A stretch of 64,000 nt of DNA from Acidianus sp. HS-5 (lineage in GTDB: Archaea > Thermoproteota > Thermoprotei_A > Sulfolobales > Sulfolobaceae). The DNA lies in the NCBI RefSeq assembly GCF_021655615.1, contig NZ_AP025245.1, positions 2,511,001 to 2,575,000 on the forward strand. The letters run 5' to 3'. Both the position numbers and the translations under genes were made by a program. Below are positions 17,532-27,173 of this stretch, piece after piece (position 1 is the stretch's first letter; each line of letters begins with the position of its first letter). The notes below the pieces were generated by a model. The model did not search any database and was not told the DNA's origin. It saw only the letters and a list, made by a program, of their open reading frames with translations.

Positions 17532-19431
17532 TAATATTTTCTAACTCCTTCCTAATTAAATCTGCTACCTTTTTACCGTCAGCTCTTCCTCTAACCTTTG
17601 ACATTACTTTACCCATTAGAATATTGAATGCCTTATCCTTTCTTTTGGCTATTTCATCCTTTGAAGATTCAACAGTCTCCTTAACTATCTTTTCTAGTTC
17701 TTCTTCACTTAGAGAAGAGAAGTTACTAATAATTTTATTAATATCTATGCTTCTCTTTTCTTTTTTCTCTTTACTATAATTTAAAAGAATTTCTGGTATG
17801 GAGTCCTTTGATATTTTACCAGAATTTAACGCATTAAATACGTTTTCTAGAATATCATCAGTTATCGCTTCTGGATCTCCTCCTTGAGATTTCAATGATT
17901 TTATACTATTTTCTAAAGTAGTAGCTATAATTACTGGAGAAACTTTAGGATACTTTCTAACGAAGTAATCAAAGGAGTCTAGCCTAGGACTGTTTAGAAC
18001 TTGTTTCGCTAGCTCTTCACTCAAACCTAAGCTAACTAGACTCTTTAATTTCTCCTCAGGAGTAGGGGGAATAATCTCTTTGGCCTTTTTGGTCAGATTT
18101 TCAGTTATTCTGATTGGAGGAATATCGGTTTCTGGGTACATTCTCGCTGCTCCAGGTTGTGGCCTTAAGAATCTAGTTGTACCGTCCTCATTAGCGCCTC
18201 TAGTTTCCTTAGGTACTCCTTCTAGCGCATACAGTATTCTATCCTTAATCACTTGAACAGCTAGATCTAATTTAGATTTTTCTCCTACAATTATCACGAA
18301 CCCGTCATTATTTGTTATATTCAATTCATCTTTTAGTTTATCAACTTCTTCTTGAGTAATGCCATAATTAGGCAATTCATCAATATGGAATATTCCTCCT
18401 AGTCCCGCAAGAGCCTTTACATAATCGGAAACTTCAGTTCCAAATCTTCTATTTGGCATTAGCTCAGTTCCAAAGATTCCCCTAAAATACGGAACTTTAA
18501 TTCCGTATACTTTACCTCCTTTCTTTAATTCCTTCAACACTACATTGCTCTTAGTTTCCTTAAATAGATCTGTAAGGTCTTTAACAACATAATCTAAGGA
18601 TATATTCTCTTTTGTTGCTCCACGTCTTATTAGTTCATCTCTTATTTCTAAGAGTTTTAATTGTCTCATTGCTTCATATTCTATTAATTTAGGTATTAAA
18701 TCCAGTTCTTGAACTCCTTTTATTTCAGTCTTTACTCCGCCTGAAATCGATACATTTAGGTCTTGTCTTATAGTTCCTAGCCCTCTCTTTACTCTTCCAG
18801 TTAACCTTAGCATTTGTCCTATTTTCAAAGCTACTCTCTTTGCTTGTTCTGGTGTATGAATATCGGGTCCAGTGGAAATTTCAATTAAAGGAATTCCTAA
18901 TCTATCTAAATTATAAACTATGGAATCTTTAGTATCTTCAATTTTCCTTGCAGCATCTTCTTCTATTGCTATAGTTTGAATGCTTACTTTTCCATCTTCA
19001 TCTTCCACATACCCTCCTAGTCCTACAATTGATGTTCTTTGAAAACCTGAAGTATTAGAACCGTCTATTACCACTTTTCTCATGACGTAAACTTCGTCAA
19101 CAGGAGCACCGTGAAAAGCTAACGTCATTGCGAGTCCTATTAATAATGCTTCTTCACTCATTCTGTGAGGAGGTTCTTCATCGCATTCTACAAGGCATGT
19201 ATCTTGTTGCGGTATTCTGTAAACATATTTCTTGTTCTTTTCCCACTCAAATAAAGCAGCTACATCTATTTCTCCGGTTTCGCTAAATACAGGTCTTAAG
19301 TATCTTTCTAACGCATTTTTGTACTCATCACTGAGTATAGTTGGGCAATTGCAGAATAGCTTAGTGGAAGTGTCTAACTGTTGGTGAATTTCTAATCCTA
19401 CTTTTAATCCCAGTCTGTTGTAATCAATCAT
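17524..19431 (-). CDS. gatE: Glutamyl-tRNA(Gln) amidotransferase subunit E
   Basis: GatE binds mischarged Glu-tRNA(Gln), activates the glutamyl group with ATP and amidates it using ammonia channelled from GatD. The 635-residue protein has the GatB/GatE cradle start (GLKVGLEIHQQLDTSTKLFC), the inserted AspRS-like domain in the middle (FRGIFGTELMPNRRFGTEVSDY) and a C-terminal YqeY-like tail ending in KVRGRADGKKVADLIRKEL. The ATG at 19431 overlaps the gatD stop. GatDE is the archaea-specific route to Gln-tRNA(Gln). Confidence 0.96.
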   Translation of the reverse strand: MIDYNRLGLKVGLEIHQQLDTSTKLFCNCPTILSDEYKNALERYLRPVFSETGEIDVAALFEWEKNKKYVYRIPQQDTCLVECDEEPPHRMSEEALLIGLAMTLAFHGAPVDEVYVMRKVVIDGSNTSGFQRTSIVGLGGYVEDEDGKVSIQTIAIEEDAARKIEDTKDSIVYNLDRLGIPLIEISTGPDIHTPEQAKRVALKIGQMLRLTGRVKRGLGTIRQDLNVSISGGVKTEIKGVQELDLIPKLIEYEAMRQLKLLEIRDELIRRGATKENISLDYVVKDLTDLFKETKSNVVLKELKKGGKVYGIKVPYFRGIFGTELMPNRRFGTEVSDYVKALAGLGGIFHIDELPNYGITQEEVDKLKDELNITNNDGFVIIVGEKSKLDLAVQVIKDRILYALEGVPKETRGANEDGTTRFLRPQPGAARMYPETDIPPIRITENLTKKAKEIIPPTPEEKLKSLVSLGLSEELAKQVLNSPRLDSFDYFVRKYPKVSPVIIATTLENSIKSLKSQGGDPEAITDDILENVFNALNSGKISKDSIPEILLNYSKEKKEKRSIDINKIISNFSSLSEEELEKIVKETVESSKDEIAKRKDKAFNILMGKVMSKVRGRADGKKVADLIRKELENING

Positions 19432-20743
19432 GATACCACCTGGGGAAGAAATCTAAACTATGCCTCGGATTTATTTCTCCTACTACATTTGTGAGCATTA
19501 ATTTCTTAACTTTTTCTTGATCAGACTCATGTGCAAGAACCCACATCAGTTTAACTATTGCTACCTCTGGTAGCATGTCTTCTAATGGAACTACTCCTGC
19601 GTCTTGTAGTAATCTTCCCGTAGTATAAACGTTCATGTTTACTCTCCCAAATAAGCATTGTGAAGTCATTCCTACAAATATTCCGTCTTTTACCATTTTC
19701 TTTATATAATCTACAAATGAGGTAGCAACGTGACCTAAACCAGTACCTTCTATAATCATTCCTCTGATTTTTTTCTCTATCAAATATTCTAAAATATCAG
19801 GAGTCAATCCTGGATAATATTTTAGAAGGAACACGCGATTATCAAATTTTGCGTCTTCCTCTATTTTATCTCTTTTAGGAATATAGTCGGACCTAATTAC
19901 TTCTACCTTATTCTCTTTCCATTCTACTTTAGCTAAAGGTCTATCGTTTATTGTTTGGAAAGCGTCCCTCCTACTGGTGTGCATTTTCCTAACTTTAACT
20001 CCTCTATGAGCTAAAGTATAGGTATCTGAACTTTCCCCATGCATGTTTATCACTACTTCTCCGAACGGAGCCTTCTTAGCTAGAAGAACTGATGAGTATA
20101 AGTTTATTGCAGCATCGCTACTTGGTCTATCACTGCTTCTTTGCGAGCCCACCAGCACTACTGGTCCAGGCAACTTTAATGAAAAAGCTAATGCTGATGC
20201 AGTGTAAGCCATTGTATCAGTTCCATGTGCAATTACTACTCCTTCATTACCTTCATTAAATGCTCTTTTTACAGATTCTGCAATTTTAATCCAATGTTCT
20301 GGTGTCATATTCTCACTAAGTATCGCAAAAAGTACCTCAGCAGAAACTTTAGCTATATTATTTATTTCTGGCATAAATTTTACAATATCCTCAGTAGAGA
20401 GTGCAGGTCTTACTGCTCCTGTTTCATATTCTATTTTACTAACTATGGTACCTCCAGTACTTATTATTTTTACCTCAGTTTTACCAATTTTACTTAATTC
20501 TTGATTAGTTCTTTCTTTTTCAGTTTTTTTCTTAATAATCTTTATTTTTGCTGAATTTATAGATACTCCTATATTATAACCATTATCAAGTTTTATAACT
20601 ATTATATCATCAAACGAAGAATAAGAAGGCATTAAAATTCCTTTATAGTTATTACCGTTATTTTCTATTTCTATTAAATCTCCTATATCCGCATTAATTT
20701 GTGATAAACTTTGCAGAGCGATTCCTCTATAACCTTCAAGCAT
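19424..20743 (-). CDS. gatD: Glutamyl-tRNA(Gln) amidotransferase subunit D
   Basis: GatD is the asparaginase-like glutaminase that releases ammonia for GatE. The 439-residue protein has an N-terminal beta-barrel domain (about 1-90), then the asparaginase core with the first catalytic threonine in STGGTIVSK and the second in the HGTDTMAYTASA motif. It begins at ATG 20743 and is coupled to gatE by an 8-bp overlap. The S30e gene lies just upstream on the same strand (about 31 bp), so a longer transcript S30e-gatD-gatE is likely. No defect is visible. Confidence 0.96.
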   Translation of the reverse strand: MLEGYRGIALQSLSQINADIGDLIEIENNGNNYKGILMPSYSSFDDIIVIKLDNGYNIGVSINSAKIKIIKKKTEKERTNQELSKIGKTEVKIISTGGTIVSKIEYETGAVRPALSTEDIVKFMPEINNIAKVSAEVLFAILSENMTPEHWIKIAESVKRAFNEGNEGVVIAHGTDTMAYTASALAFSLKLPGPVVLVGSQRSSDRPSSDAAINLYSSVLLAKKAPFGEVVINMHGESSDTYTLAHRGVKVRKMHTSRRDAFQTINDRPLAKVEWKENKVEVIRSDYIPKRDKIEEDAKFDNRVFLLKYYPGLTPDILEYLIEKKIRGMIIEGTGLGHVATSFVDYIKKMVKDGIFVGMTSQCLFGRVNMNVYTTGRLLQDAGVVPLEDMLPEVAIVKLMWVLAHESDQEKVKKLMLTNVVGEINPRHSLDFFPRWYHD

Positions 20744-20774
20744 AGGAAAAAATAATTATAAAATGTAAAAAAGC

Positions 20775-20942
20775 TTATGTATTTTTCTCCTTAGAAGTTC
20801 CCTTAGACGACTTTAATACTCTCTTCTCGAATTCTTTCTTATTCCTAACTCTAGGTACTTCTTTGCTCTTTTCTTTCGGCTGGATCTTTGGAGTTTGATT
20901 TCTAACTTTTCCAGCCTTCGTTAACGAACCGTGGGATGGCAT
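20775..20942 (-). CDS. rps30e: Ribosomal protein S30e
   Basis: A 55-residue, strongly basic protein starting MPSHGSLTKAGKVRNQTPKI, which is characteristic of archaeal and eukaryotic S30e of the small ribosomal subunit. The frame runs from ATG 20942 to TAA at 20777-20775, with Lys and Arg making up about a third of the residues. It is too short for routine ORF calling and easily missed. It lies upstream of gatD on the same strand and divergent from nop5, with a 62-bp shared promoter region. Confidence 0.92.
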   Translation of the reverse strand: MPSHGSLTKAGKVRNQTPKIQPKEKSKEVPRVRNKKEFEKRVLKSSKGTSKEKNT

Positions 20943-21004
20943 ATCAACTTAATATAACATAAATAAGAATTTAAACTTACAGTTGAAAAAGCAATGGGAC
21001 TATA

Positions 21005-22237
21005 ATGAAGTTATACTTAGTTGAGCATGCTATAGGTACATTTGCGTTCGATGAAGACGGAAAATTAGTTGATTATGTGCTTAATCCAAAGGATATCGGT
21101 AAACTAGTTGAGACTCTTTTAAATCATGAGAAAGGAGAACCTTTTCCTTCAACTTTAGAGTTAATATCTAAACTTAATCCAGGTGAAGTAATTGTAGAGA
21201 ATGAGGCCGAAATTCCGAAACTTAAAGTAAAAGCGTCGGCTGTTTTAAATCATAAAGCAGCCAAGTTATTTAGATCTTCAATAGTAAAATACGCTTTAGA
21301 TTCTAAGTTTGCATCTTCCGAGGATGACTTGTACGCTTTTCTTTACCAGCTTTCCTTTGAATACACTAGGAGGAAATTAAGGACTGCTGCTGAGAAAAGG
21401 GATTTACTAGCAATACAAGCAGTTAGGGCTATGGATGATATTGATAAATCAATAAACCTCTTCTCAGAAAGGTTAAGGGAATGGTATAGTTTACACTTCC
21501 CAGAATTAGATAAAATGTTGGAAGATCATGAAACTTATGCTAAAATAGTTTCAACTTTCGGTTATAGAGATAATATAACTTTAGAAGGATTAAAGAGCAT
21601 AAATGTAGATGAGAAGCAAGCTAAGAAAATACTCGATGCTGCAAGTAAAAGTATAGGAGCAGATATATCAGAAGATGATATAAATTCAATAAAGCAACTT
21701 TCTGATGCAATATTATCATTATTTAATATCCGTAATAGTTTAGCAGATTATGTAGACTCAGTAATGAAAGAAGTTGCGCCAAATATTACTGCATTAGTAG
21801 GAGCAAATCTAGGAGCAAGATTATTGAGTTTAGCAGGAAGTTTAGAGGAATTCTCAAAAATGCCTGCAAGTACTATTCAAGTCTTGGGTGCAGAAAAAGC
21901 TTTATTTAGAGCTTTAAGATCGGGAAGTAGGCCTCCAAAGCACGGTGTTATATTTCAGTTTCCTGCAATTCATGGAGCCCCGAGGTGGCAGAGAGGAAAA
22001 ATTGCAAGGGCTTTAGCAGCAAAGTTAGCAATAGCTGCTAGAGTTGATAATTACAGTGGTAGATTTATAGGAGATCAATTAGTGGAACAGTTAAATAAGA
22101 GAGTAGAAGAGATAAAAACTAAATACGCGCAACCTCCTCCAAGAAAAGCGCAACCTCAAGCACCAAAGACAAAGAACTTTAAGAAAGGTAGAGGAGGTGG
22201 CGGTAAGAGGAATAGAGGTAAGAAAGGTAGAAGGTGA
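21005..22237 (+). CDS. nop5: Nop5 (Nop56/58) core protein of C/D box RNPs
   Basis: The 410-residue protein bridges L7Ae-bound guide RNA and fibrillarin in RNA 2'-O-methylation complexes. An N-terminal fibrillarin-binding domain, a coiled coil and the Nop domain (GAEKALFRALRSGSRPPKHG near residue 300) are in order. It ends in a Lys/Arg/Gly-rich tail typical of the family. It starts at ATG 21005. The fibrillarin gene follows after 5 bp, so the two partner proteins are co-expressed. Several candidate C/D guide RNAs occur elsewhere in the window. Confidence 0.96.
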   Translation: MKLYLVEHAIGTFAFDEDGKLVDYVLNPKDIGKLVETLLNHEKGEPFPSTLELISKLNPGEVIVENEAEIPKLKVKASAVLNHKAAKLFRSSIVKYALDSKFASSEDDLYAFLYQLSFEYTRRKLRTAAEKRDLLAIQAVRAMDDIDKSINLFSERLREWYSLHFPELDKMLEDHETYAKIVSTFGYRDNITLEGLKSINVDEKQAKKILDAASKSIGADISEDDINSIKQLSDAILSLFNIRNSLADYVDSVMKEVAPNITALVGANLGARLLSLAGSLEEFSKMPASTIQVLGAEKALFRALRSGSRPPKHGVIFQFPAIHGAPRWQRGKIARALAAKLAIAARVDNYSGRFIGDQLVEQLNKRVEEIKTKYAQPPPRKAQPQAPKTKNFKKGRGGGGKRNRGKKGRR

Positions 22238-22242
22238 GATAA

Positions 22243-22944
22243 ATGTCTGAAAGTATAAAAACCGTAAAAGAAACTAAAATGGAGAATGTATTTGAATGTG
22301 AATACGAAGACGGAACTACTAGGTTATGTACTAAAAATCTTGCTCCAGGATATTCAGTTTACGGAGAGAGATTAATTAAATATAACGGAGTAGAATATAG
22401 GGAATGGAATGCCTTTAGGAGCAAGCTTGCAGGAGCTATATTAAAGGGATTAAAAGAAAATCCTGTTAAAAAAGGAGTGAAAGTATTATATTTAGGTGCA
22501 GCGTCTGGGACTACACCTAGTCATGTTTCAGACATAGTAGAGAAGGAAGGTAAAGTTTATGGAGTAGAATTTTCACCTAGAGTCGTGAGGGAGCTTATAT
22601 TAGTTGCTCAAAGAAGACCTAATTTATTTCCAATATTAGCAGATGCAAGATTTCCTCAAAGCTATATGCCATTAGTCGAGAATACGGATGTGCTTTATGT
22701 AGATATTGCACAACCTGATCAGACAGATATAGCAATTTATAATGCTAAAATATTCTTGAAAGAAGATGGCAATTTACTCTTAGCCATAAAAGCAAGAAGC
22801 ATTGATGTTACAAGAAATCCGGAAGATATATTCAAGGAGGAGGCATCTAAACTTGAAAAGAACAATTTTGAAGTTAGACAAGTAATAAATCTAGACCCTT
22901 ATGATAAAGACCATGCAATGGTTTTAGCGAGGTTTAAGGGATAA
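22243..22944 (+). CDS. flpA: Fibrillarin-like rRNA/tRNA 2'-O-methyltransferase
   Basis: Fibrillarin is the catalytic subunit of archaeal C/D RNPs and transfers methyl from SAM to the ribose 2'-OH. The 233-residue protein has the SAM loop VLYLGAASGTTPSHVSDI (about 80-97), VYGVEFSPR and DVLYVDIAQP, followed by the family-typical C terminus DPYDKDHAMVLARF. It lies 5 bp after nop5 and is directly abutted by the UPF0216 gene (next codon after the stop), so the operon is nop5-flpA-UPF0216-HTH-trm1. No unusual residues were seen. Confidence 0.96.
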   Translation: MSESIKTVKETKMENVFECEYEDGTTRLCTKNLAPGYSVYGERLIKYNGVEYREWNAFRSKLAGAILKGLKENPVKKGVKVLYLGAASGTTPSHVSDIVEKEGKVYGVEFSPRVVRELILVAQRRPNLFPILADARFPQSYMPLVENTDVLYVDIAQPDQTDIAIYNAKIFLKEDGNLLLAIKARSIDVTRNPEDIFKEEASKLEKNNFEVRQVINLDPYDKDHAMVLARFKG

Positions 22945-23370
22945 ATGTTTGATAAAATCTTAGAACTCGGTTTAAAGGAAATTTTTGGAAGCTCTCCTGC
23001 AGAGAGAGTTACTTTAAGAGAAGCACTTGATGGAAAAAATAAGATTAAATTAAATAACGGTTTTTATCATGAGTTAAACTTGAATGAAGTTAAGGATTTT
23101 TCTTCTAAAGTTCCCCTTTATTTATGGTCGTTGATCAAGCTTCCTATATTAATTATAAAATTGCCTGAACCAGGACAGTTCTCTTTGGAAGGTTCTGAGT
23201 GGGATAAAAAGGCGGTTAGTTTAATCTTAAATAGGAAGGAAGAAGATAAGACTATTTTAAATACTGTAGATGTAGAGAGCTTATTAAGGCAATATAAAAC
23301 ATTAATCTTTATAACTCTCAGTAGTAATATATTGTTTTCAGCTAATAGTGAATTTGATGAAGGAATCTAA
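22945..23370 (+). CDS. UPF0216 (DUF61) family protein
   Basis: A 141-residue protein matching the archaeal UPF0216/DUF61 pattern: ERVTLREAL near residue 20, a HELN segment, then VPLYLWSLIKLPILIIKLPEPGQ. The role of the family is unknown, although it is widely conserved in archaea. The start codon follows the fibrillarin stop with no spacer, and the stop is adjacent to the next gene, so translation is probably coupled. No cysteines or metal motifs are seen. Confidence 0.8.
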   Translation: MFDKILELGLKEIFGSSPAERVTLREALDGKNKIKLNNGFYHELNLNEVKDFSSKVPLYLWSLIKLPILIIKLPEPGQFSLEGSEWDKKAVSLILNRKEEDKTILNTVDVESLLRQYKTLIFITLSSNILFSANSEFDEGI

Positions 23371-23371
23371 A

Positions 23372-24268
23372 ATGGCTATTAAGATTAACGATGTTATTAG
23401 GATATTAGAAGATGAAGGTCTGAATTATACTATTATAAATTATCCAGAGAAAAATAGGAAATCTATAGATATAATAGTAGAGTTTAAGAAAGGCTCTAAA
23501 ACAAGGAAGAAATTGGTAGTTAAAACTTCCTCAGATAAGATAGGAAAAGACGAAATAACTGATTTAAAGAATTTCTCTTCTCTTACTGAAAGCGTTCCTT
23601 TAATAATTACTGATGAGACAGAAGAAGATATAGCCATAGAGAAAGATAAAGTAATAGGTTTATCATTATTTGGATTCGAAAGATTATTGGAAGGAGATAA
23701 GATATTCGTTTATAGGACTCGAGGAGGAATGTTTGTTAAAATAAGGCCAGACATATTAAGGCAAAAAATGAGAGAAATGAATTATAGTATGGGAGACGTT
23801 GCAAAGATGCTAGGAGTATCTAGGAAAACTATTTACGATTATGAGAACGGAGATTCTGACGTATCAATTGAGATTGCCGAGAGACTTATAGACATTTTCG
23901 GCCCAGAAATCATAGGCGATGTTTGTGAAACTTATCGTGTTGATGATACCGTCATTGTAGATAAGGATCATAAACTAATAAGCATTTTAGAATCTGAAGG
24001 GTTCAAAGTTGCTACACTTAAATTCACTGCAATTGACATAATAGCTTCAAATAACTCAAAGAAACTAATAGTAGCTTTAGAATCAAGAAACCCAGAGAAT
24101 TCTATAAAAAAGATTCAAGAAGCAAATAAAATAGCAGAAGAATTTAACTTAAACATGATAGTTATTTCCAAGTCTAACAGTAGAGCTAGAGAATTAGAAA
24201 AAGATGGCTTCAAAGTATATTTAGATCAGAATTTAGATGACTTGAAATATGAGATTAATGGAGATTGA
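23372..24268 (+). CDS. HTH regulator with nuclease-like N-terminal domain (COG1395 type)
   Basis: About 299 residues from ATG 23372 (ATG 23357 is an alternative). A central Xre/Cro-type helix-turn-helix is clear around 129-160 (MREMNYSMGDVAKMLGVSRKT). The flanking domains each look like a restriction-endonuclease-like alpha/beta fold, without an obvious full catalytic triad. The arrangement matches the conserved archaeal 'putative HTH-type transcriptional regulatory protein' family. It is embedded in an RNA-modification operon (fibrillarin before, Trm1 after, 11-bp overlap with Trm1), which suggests a housekeeping rather than plasmid-type regulator. Confidence 0.82.
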   Translation: MAIKINDVIRILEDEGLNYTIINYPEKNRKSIDIIVEFKKGSKTRKKLVVKTSSDKIGKDEITDLKNFSSLTESVPLIITDETEEDIAIEKDKVIGLSLFGFERLLEGDKIFVYRTRGGMFVKIRPDILRQKMREMNYSMGDVAKMLGVSRKTIYDYENGDSDVSIEIAERLIDIFGPEIIGDVCETYRVDDTVIVDKDHKLISILESEGFKVATLKFTAIDIIASNNSKKLIVALESRNPENSIKKIQEANKIAEEFNLNMIVISKSNSRARELEKDGFKVYLDQNLDDLKYEINGD

Positions 24269-25388
24269 AGAAGGAAAAGCTAGGATACTTGTGCCTGATC
24301 CAAAGGAATATGAAAAGAATGGTAAATTCGATCCTTCTTGGGCTCCAGTATTTTACAATCCTAAGATGATATTTAATAGAGACATAAGTGTTATAGCAGT
24401 ATCCGCAATATCACCTAAGTATATTATTGATGCTTTATCTGCATCGGGCATCAGAGGTATAAGATATTATTTAGAATCCAATTCTACAATAGATGAAATA
24501 ATATTTAACGATAAGAGTAAAATTTCCGTAGATTTAATAAGCAAGAACGTAGAAAGAAACGGAGTAAAAGTTGCTAAAGTGACTAATAGAGACGCAAATT
24601 CCTTATTATATGAAGTCATAGCAGACTATGTAGATATAGATCCGTTCGGCTCTCCTTCACCTTTTATCTTATCTTCAATCAATGCAGTAAAAAACGGCGG
24701 ATATGTAGCGTACACAGCTACAGATTTAGCACCTTTAGAAGGTAGTGCAAAAAAATCCTGTAAAAGAAAATACGATGTAAATAATTCCAAGCTAAGTTTT
24801 TCCAAAGAAGTAGGTATAAGAGTTTTAATCTCTAAGATAGTTAGAGAAGCTGCAATTCTAGAAAAAGCAGTAGAGCCGTTATTAGCTTTTTATAATGATT
24901 ACTATTACAGAGTAATATTAAAGGTAAATAGAGGAGCTAAGAGAGCTGACGAGAGTTTAGAAAAATTAGGATACTTCTATGAATGCGATAAATGTGGTTT
25001 TTCTGGATCTTCAAAAGATTTGATAGAAAAATGTCCTAGATGCGGCAGTAAGCTTAAAATTTCTGGACCAGTATGGCTAGGTAAAACAAATGACAGTGAG
25101 TTCATAAATAAAATGATTAGTTCTCTGCAAAAATTTTCCTATGTAAAAAATTTTGAGGCAATTTCTATACTCCTAAATAAAATTTCTCAAGAAATTAAAT
25201 ACCCACCTGGATACTATAACTTGGAATTTATATCTTCAAAATATAAAATAAATGTGCCATCAAGAGAAAAGGAGATAGAGTGCTTAGGAGAAGCTTCACC
25301 AACTCATTTCAGTCCAAAAGGAATAAAGACTTCTAAAAACTTTGATGATGTGCTAGAATGTATAAAAGCCTTATCCAACAAGGTATAG
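24258..25388 (+). CDS. trm1: tRNA (guanine-26 N2)-dimethyltransferase
   Basis: Trm1 makes m2,2-G at position 26 of tRNA using SAM. The 376-residue protein (ATG 24258; ATG 24249 is also possible) has FYNPKM near residue 30, the SAM-fold segment SASGIRGIRY and the catalytic DPFGSPSPF motif. A C-terminal zinc ribbon CDKCGFSG...CPRCGS near 250-275 follows. It overlaps the preceding regulator gene and is convergent with the TFE-beta gene, overlapping it by 18 bp. All landmarks are intact and of normal length. Confidence 0.94.
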   Translation: MEIEEGKARILVPDPKEYEKNGKFDPSWAPVFYNPKMIFNRDISVIAVSAISPKYIIDALSASGIRGIRYYLESNSTIDEIIFNDKSKISVDLISKNVERNGVKVAKVTNRDANSLLYEVIADYVDIDPFGSPSPFILSSINAVKNGGYVAYTATDLAPLEGSAKKSCKRKYDVNNSKLSFSKEVGIRVLISKIVREAAILEKAVEPLLAFYNDYYYRVILKVNRGAKRADESLEKLGYFYECDKCGFSGSSKDLIEKCPRCGSKLKISGPVWLGKTNDSEFINKMISSLQKFSYVKNFEAISILLNKISQEIKYPPGYYNLEFISSKYKINVPSREKEIECLGEASPTHFSPKGIKTSKNFDDVLECIKALSNKV

Positions 25389-25745
25389 TATCCATTCAGA
25401 TAATTTATTGCAAGATCCGGGATTTACATGTGCCCCATTATTACACTTATAAAGAAGCTTACAAGAGAAGCACGGGATATCTTTAATATTATCTAAATTT
25501 ATATAAATATCATTATTAATTGACTGGGACTTAATTGCAAAGAGCTTCACTACACTCTTCCCATTCTCTTTCACTGTTTTTTTAACAACGAGTTTCTTTT
25601 CAATAAGTTTTTTAACAATCATGCTTAATTCTCTTGTAGATAAACCTACAGATCTAGCTAATTCTTGTTGTGATATACCTTCATTACCTTTTTCTAGTAT
25701 CTTTTCTTGTATTAAATTCTCATAACTTGATATATTTGATTCCAT
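25371..25745 (-). CDS. tfeB: TFE-beta, archaeal RPC39-like transcription factor with Fe-S site
   Basis: The 124-residue protein has an N-terminal winged helix (ISQQELARSVGLSTRELSMIVKKL, about 22-45). A C-terminal cysteine cluster follows, with CFSC, YKC and a final C about 10 residues later, matching the [4Fe-4S] site of TFE-beta/RPC39. With TFE-alpha it stabilises the open promoter complex of archaeal RNA polymerase. ATG 25745 lies about 24 bp after a strong TATA-like tract (25762-25775), so the transcript is near-leaderless. It lies beside tfb in the same orientation but with its own promoter. Confidence 0.85.
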   Translation of the reverse strand: MESNISSYENLIQEKILEKGNEGISQQELARSVGLSTRELSMIVKKLIEKKLVVKKTVKENGKSVVKLFAIKSQSINNDIYINLDNIKDIPCFSCKLLYKCNNGAHVNPGSCNKLSEWILYLVG

Positions 25746-25813
25746 CAAGAATCACCTATAGCCAAATATATAATATATAGTTTAGAGTTTAATTACTTTG
25801 CTATTAGATTTGT

Positions 25814-26692
25814 TTATAAACTTACTTCAATATCGAAATTTTTGATAATTTCTTTATATCTGTTTCTTATTGTTACTTCTGTAATATTTAAAGAGTCAGC
25901 TATTTCCTTCTGCGTCTTTTTAACATCCATTAAAGTGCTTACTAAGTATACTGCAGCGGCGCTTAATGCTAAATAACCTTTCCCACTAGTTAAACCACTC
26001 TTGTACATAATATTTACTACCTCCGCAGACTTAGTAGCTACAAGTTGCGGTAAACTAAGTTTTTCCACGATCTTTGGAATATATTCTACTGGTTTAATTT
26101 TAGGCTTAAAGCTCTGTAATTGCTTTGATACTTTATGAACTCTTTCTAAGGCTTTCCATAATTCGCTAGAAGAGAGAGAATACCTAGTTTTAATCTCTTG
26201 CAAGTATCTGGGTATGTTATTTACTTGGCACGAATAATAAAGCACCGCAGCAACCAACGCATAAGAATCTATTCTTTTTGCCAGACCATTTTCAACTAGC
26301 CTTCTCAGTATGAATGCGGCAGTCTCCTTTACGTGTTCTGGCAAATCTAGCTTCGATGCTTCGCTATTAAGCATTGAAAGATATGTAACTAGTTTCTTAT
26401 CTTTAGACGAGACTCTAATCCTATTTTGTAATTTTTGCATTTTCATTAATTTTATTCTATCTTTCACTTTATCATAGCCTATTCTAGTCGAGAGTCCTTG
26501 ATCATGAACTTTCAAAGTTAACGGAGAACCTATTCTTTCTCTTTCTAATCTATCTTGGTAATTGTAAGCTCTCCATTCAGGTCCTTGGTCTATTACCTCA
26601 TCTTCCAGTACTGCTCCACAGTTAGCGCATATGTATTGTCCTCTTTCTGTATCATATCTTATATCTTCAGAAGAACAAACTGGGCACCTCAT
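25814..26692 (-). CDS. tfb: Transcription initiation factor B
   Basis: TFB bridges TBP-bound promoter DNA and RNA polymerase. The 292-residue protein starts with a zinc ribbon (CPVCSS...CANCG, residues 3-25), then the B-reader/linker (DQGPEWRAYNY), then two cyclin repeats (about 105-190 and 200-290) with a helix-turn-helix near the end (QKEIADSLNITEVTIRNRY) that reads the BRE. The B-linker is slightly atypical in wording. Sulfolobales have more than one TFB; position next to tfeB suggests the TFB2 orthologue. ATG 26692 overlaps the gar1 stop (ATGA). Confidence 0.92.
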   Translation of the reverse strand: MRCPVCSSEDIRYDTERGQYICANCGAVLEDEVIDQGPEWRAYNYQDRLERERIGSPLTLKVHDQGLSTRIGYDKVKDRIKLMKMQKLQNRIRVSSKDKKLVTYLSMLNSEASKLDLPEHVKETAAFILRRLVENGLAKRIDSYALVAAVLYYSCQVNNIPRYLQEIKTRYSLSSSELWKALERVHKVSKQLQSFKPKIKPVEYIPKIVEKLSLPQLVATKSAEVVNIMYKSGLTSGKGYLALSAAAVYLVSTLMDVKKTQKEIADSLNITEVTIRNRYKEIIKNFDIEVSL

Positions 26693-26961
26693 TTTTTCCT
26701 CGCCTTTTCTACTAACTCTAAGTAAACTTCCTTTGGTGGATTATAATGAGGGAAAGGCTCTACTAATGCATAAGGCGAATTAACATTGCCTATAATATCT
26801 AAAATTTTACCTACTCTCTGTTTATTTTCATCAAGTGTCACAAAGCCTATAGGATCAATTTTCGTAAAATTAGTATCTTTATTTTCAATTTTAATGAGCC
26901 ACTTATTTTTCAAAGTGTACCTATAAAAATGTCCAAGTTCAATAATTCTTACTTTTCTCAT
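26689..26961 (-). CDS. gar1: Gar1 component of H/ACA pseudouridylation RNP
   Basis: A 90-residue protein with the Gar1 signature GKILDIIGNVNSPYALVEPFP in the central beta-barrel (about 50-70). Gar1 binds the Cbf5 catalytic subunit and helps product release in H/ACA RNPs. ATG 26961 gives MRKVRIIELG; TTG 26967 is possible. It forms a two-gene operon with tfb, sharing a 4-bp ATGA overlap, so an RNA-modification protein and a basal transcription factor are co-expressed. Confidence 0.85.
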   Translation of the reverse strand: MRKVRIIELGHFYRYTLKNKWLIKIENKDTNFTKIDPIGFVTLDENKQRVGKILDIIGNVNSPYALVEPFPHYNPPKEVYLELVEKARKK

Positions 26962-27011
26962 AAGCAAAAGTTATGCAAACCATACGTTTATATTATACTG
27001 TAATAATACCC

Positions 27012-27027
27012 ACGTAATTTTTTACGT
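27012..27027. repeat. Perfect 6-bp inverted repeat in the gar1 / coiled-coil promoter region
   Basis: ACGTAA-TTTT-TTACGT is a perfect palindrome located in the 212-bp gap between divergent gar1 and the coiled-coil gene. Its position about 50 bp upstream of the gar1 start makes it a possible operator. No regulator can be named from sequence. Confidence 0.45.
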
Positions 27028-27173
27028 AAGTAATACGAGATTGGGATTAAGAATTATGTGCACTTTATATTTAAAAGTCAAATCTACAGTAGAAGAGGGT
27101 TCACTATTTAACATAATCTATTGCAGAATAATTAGGAGAAAAATTATTAATAAGATATCCTAATACCATTGCG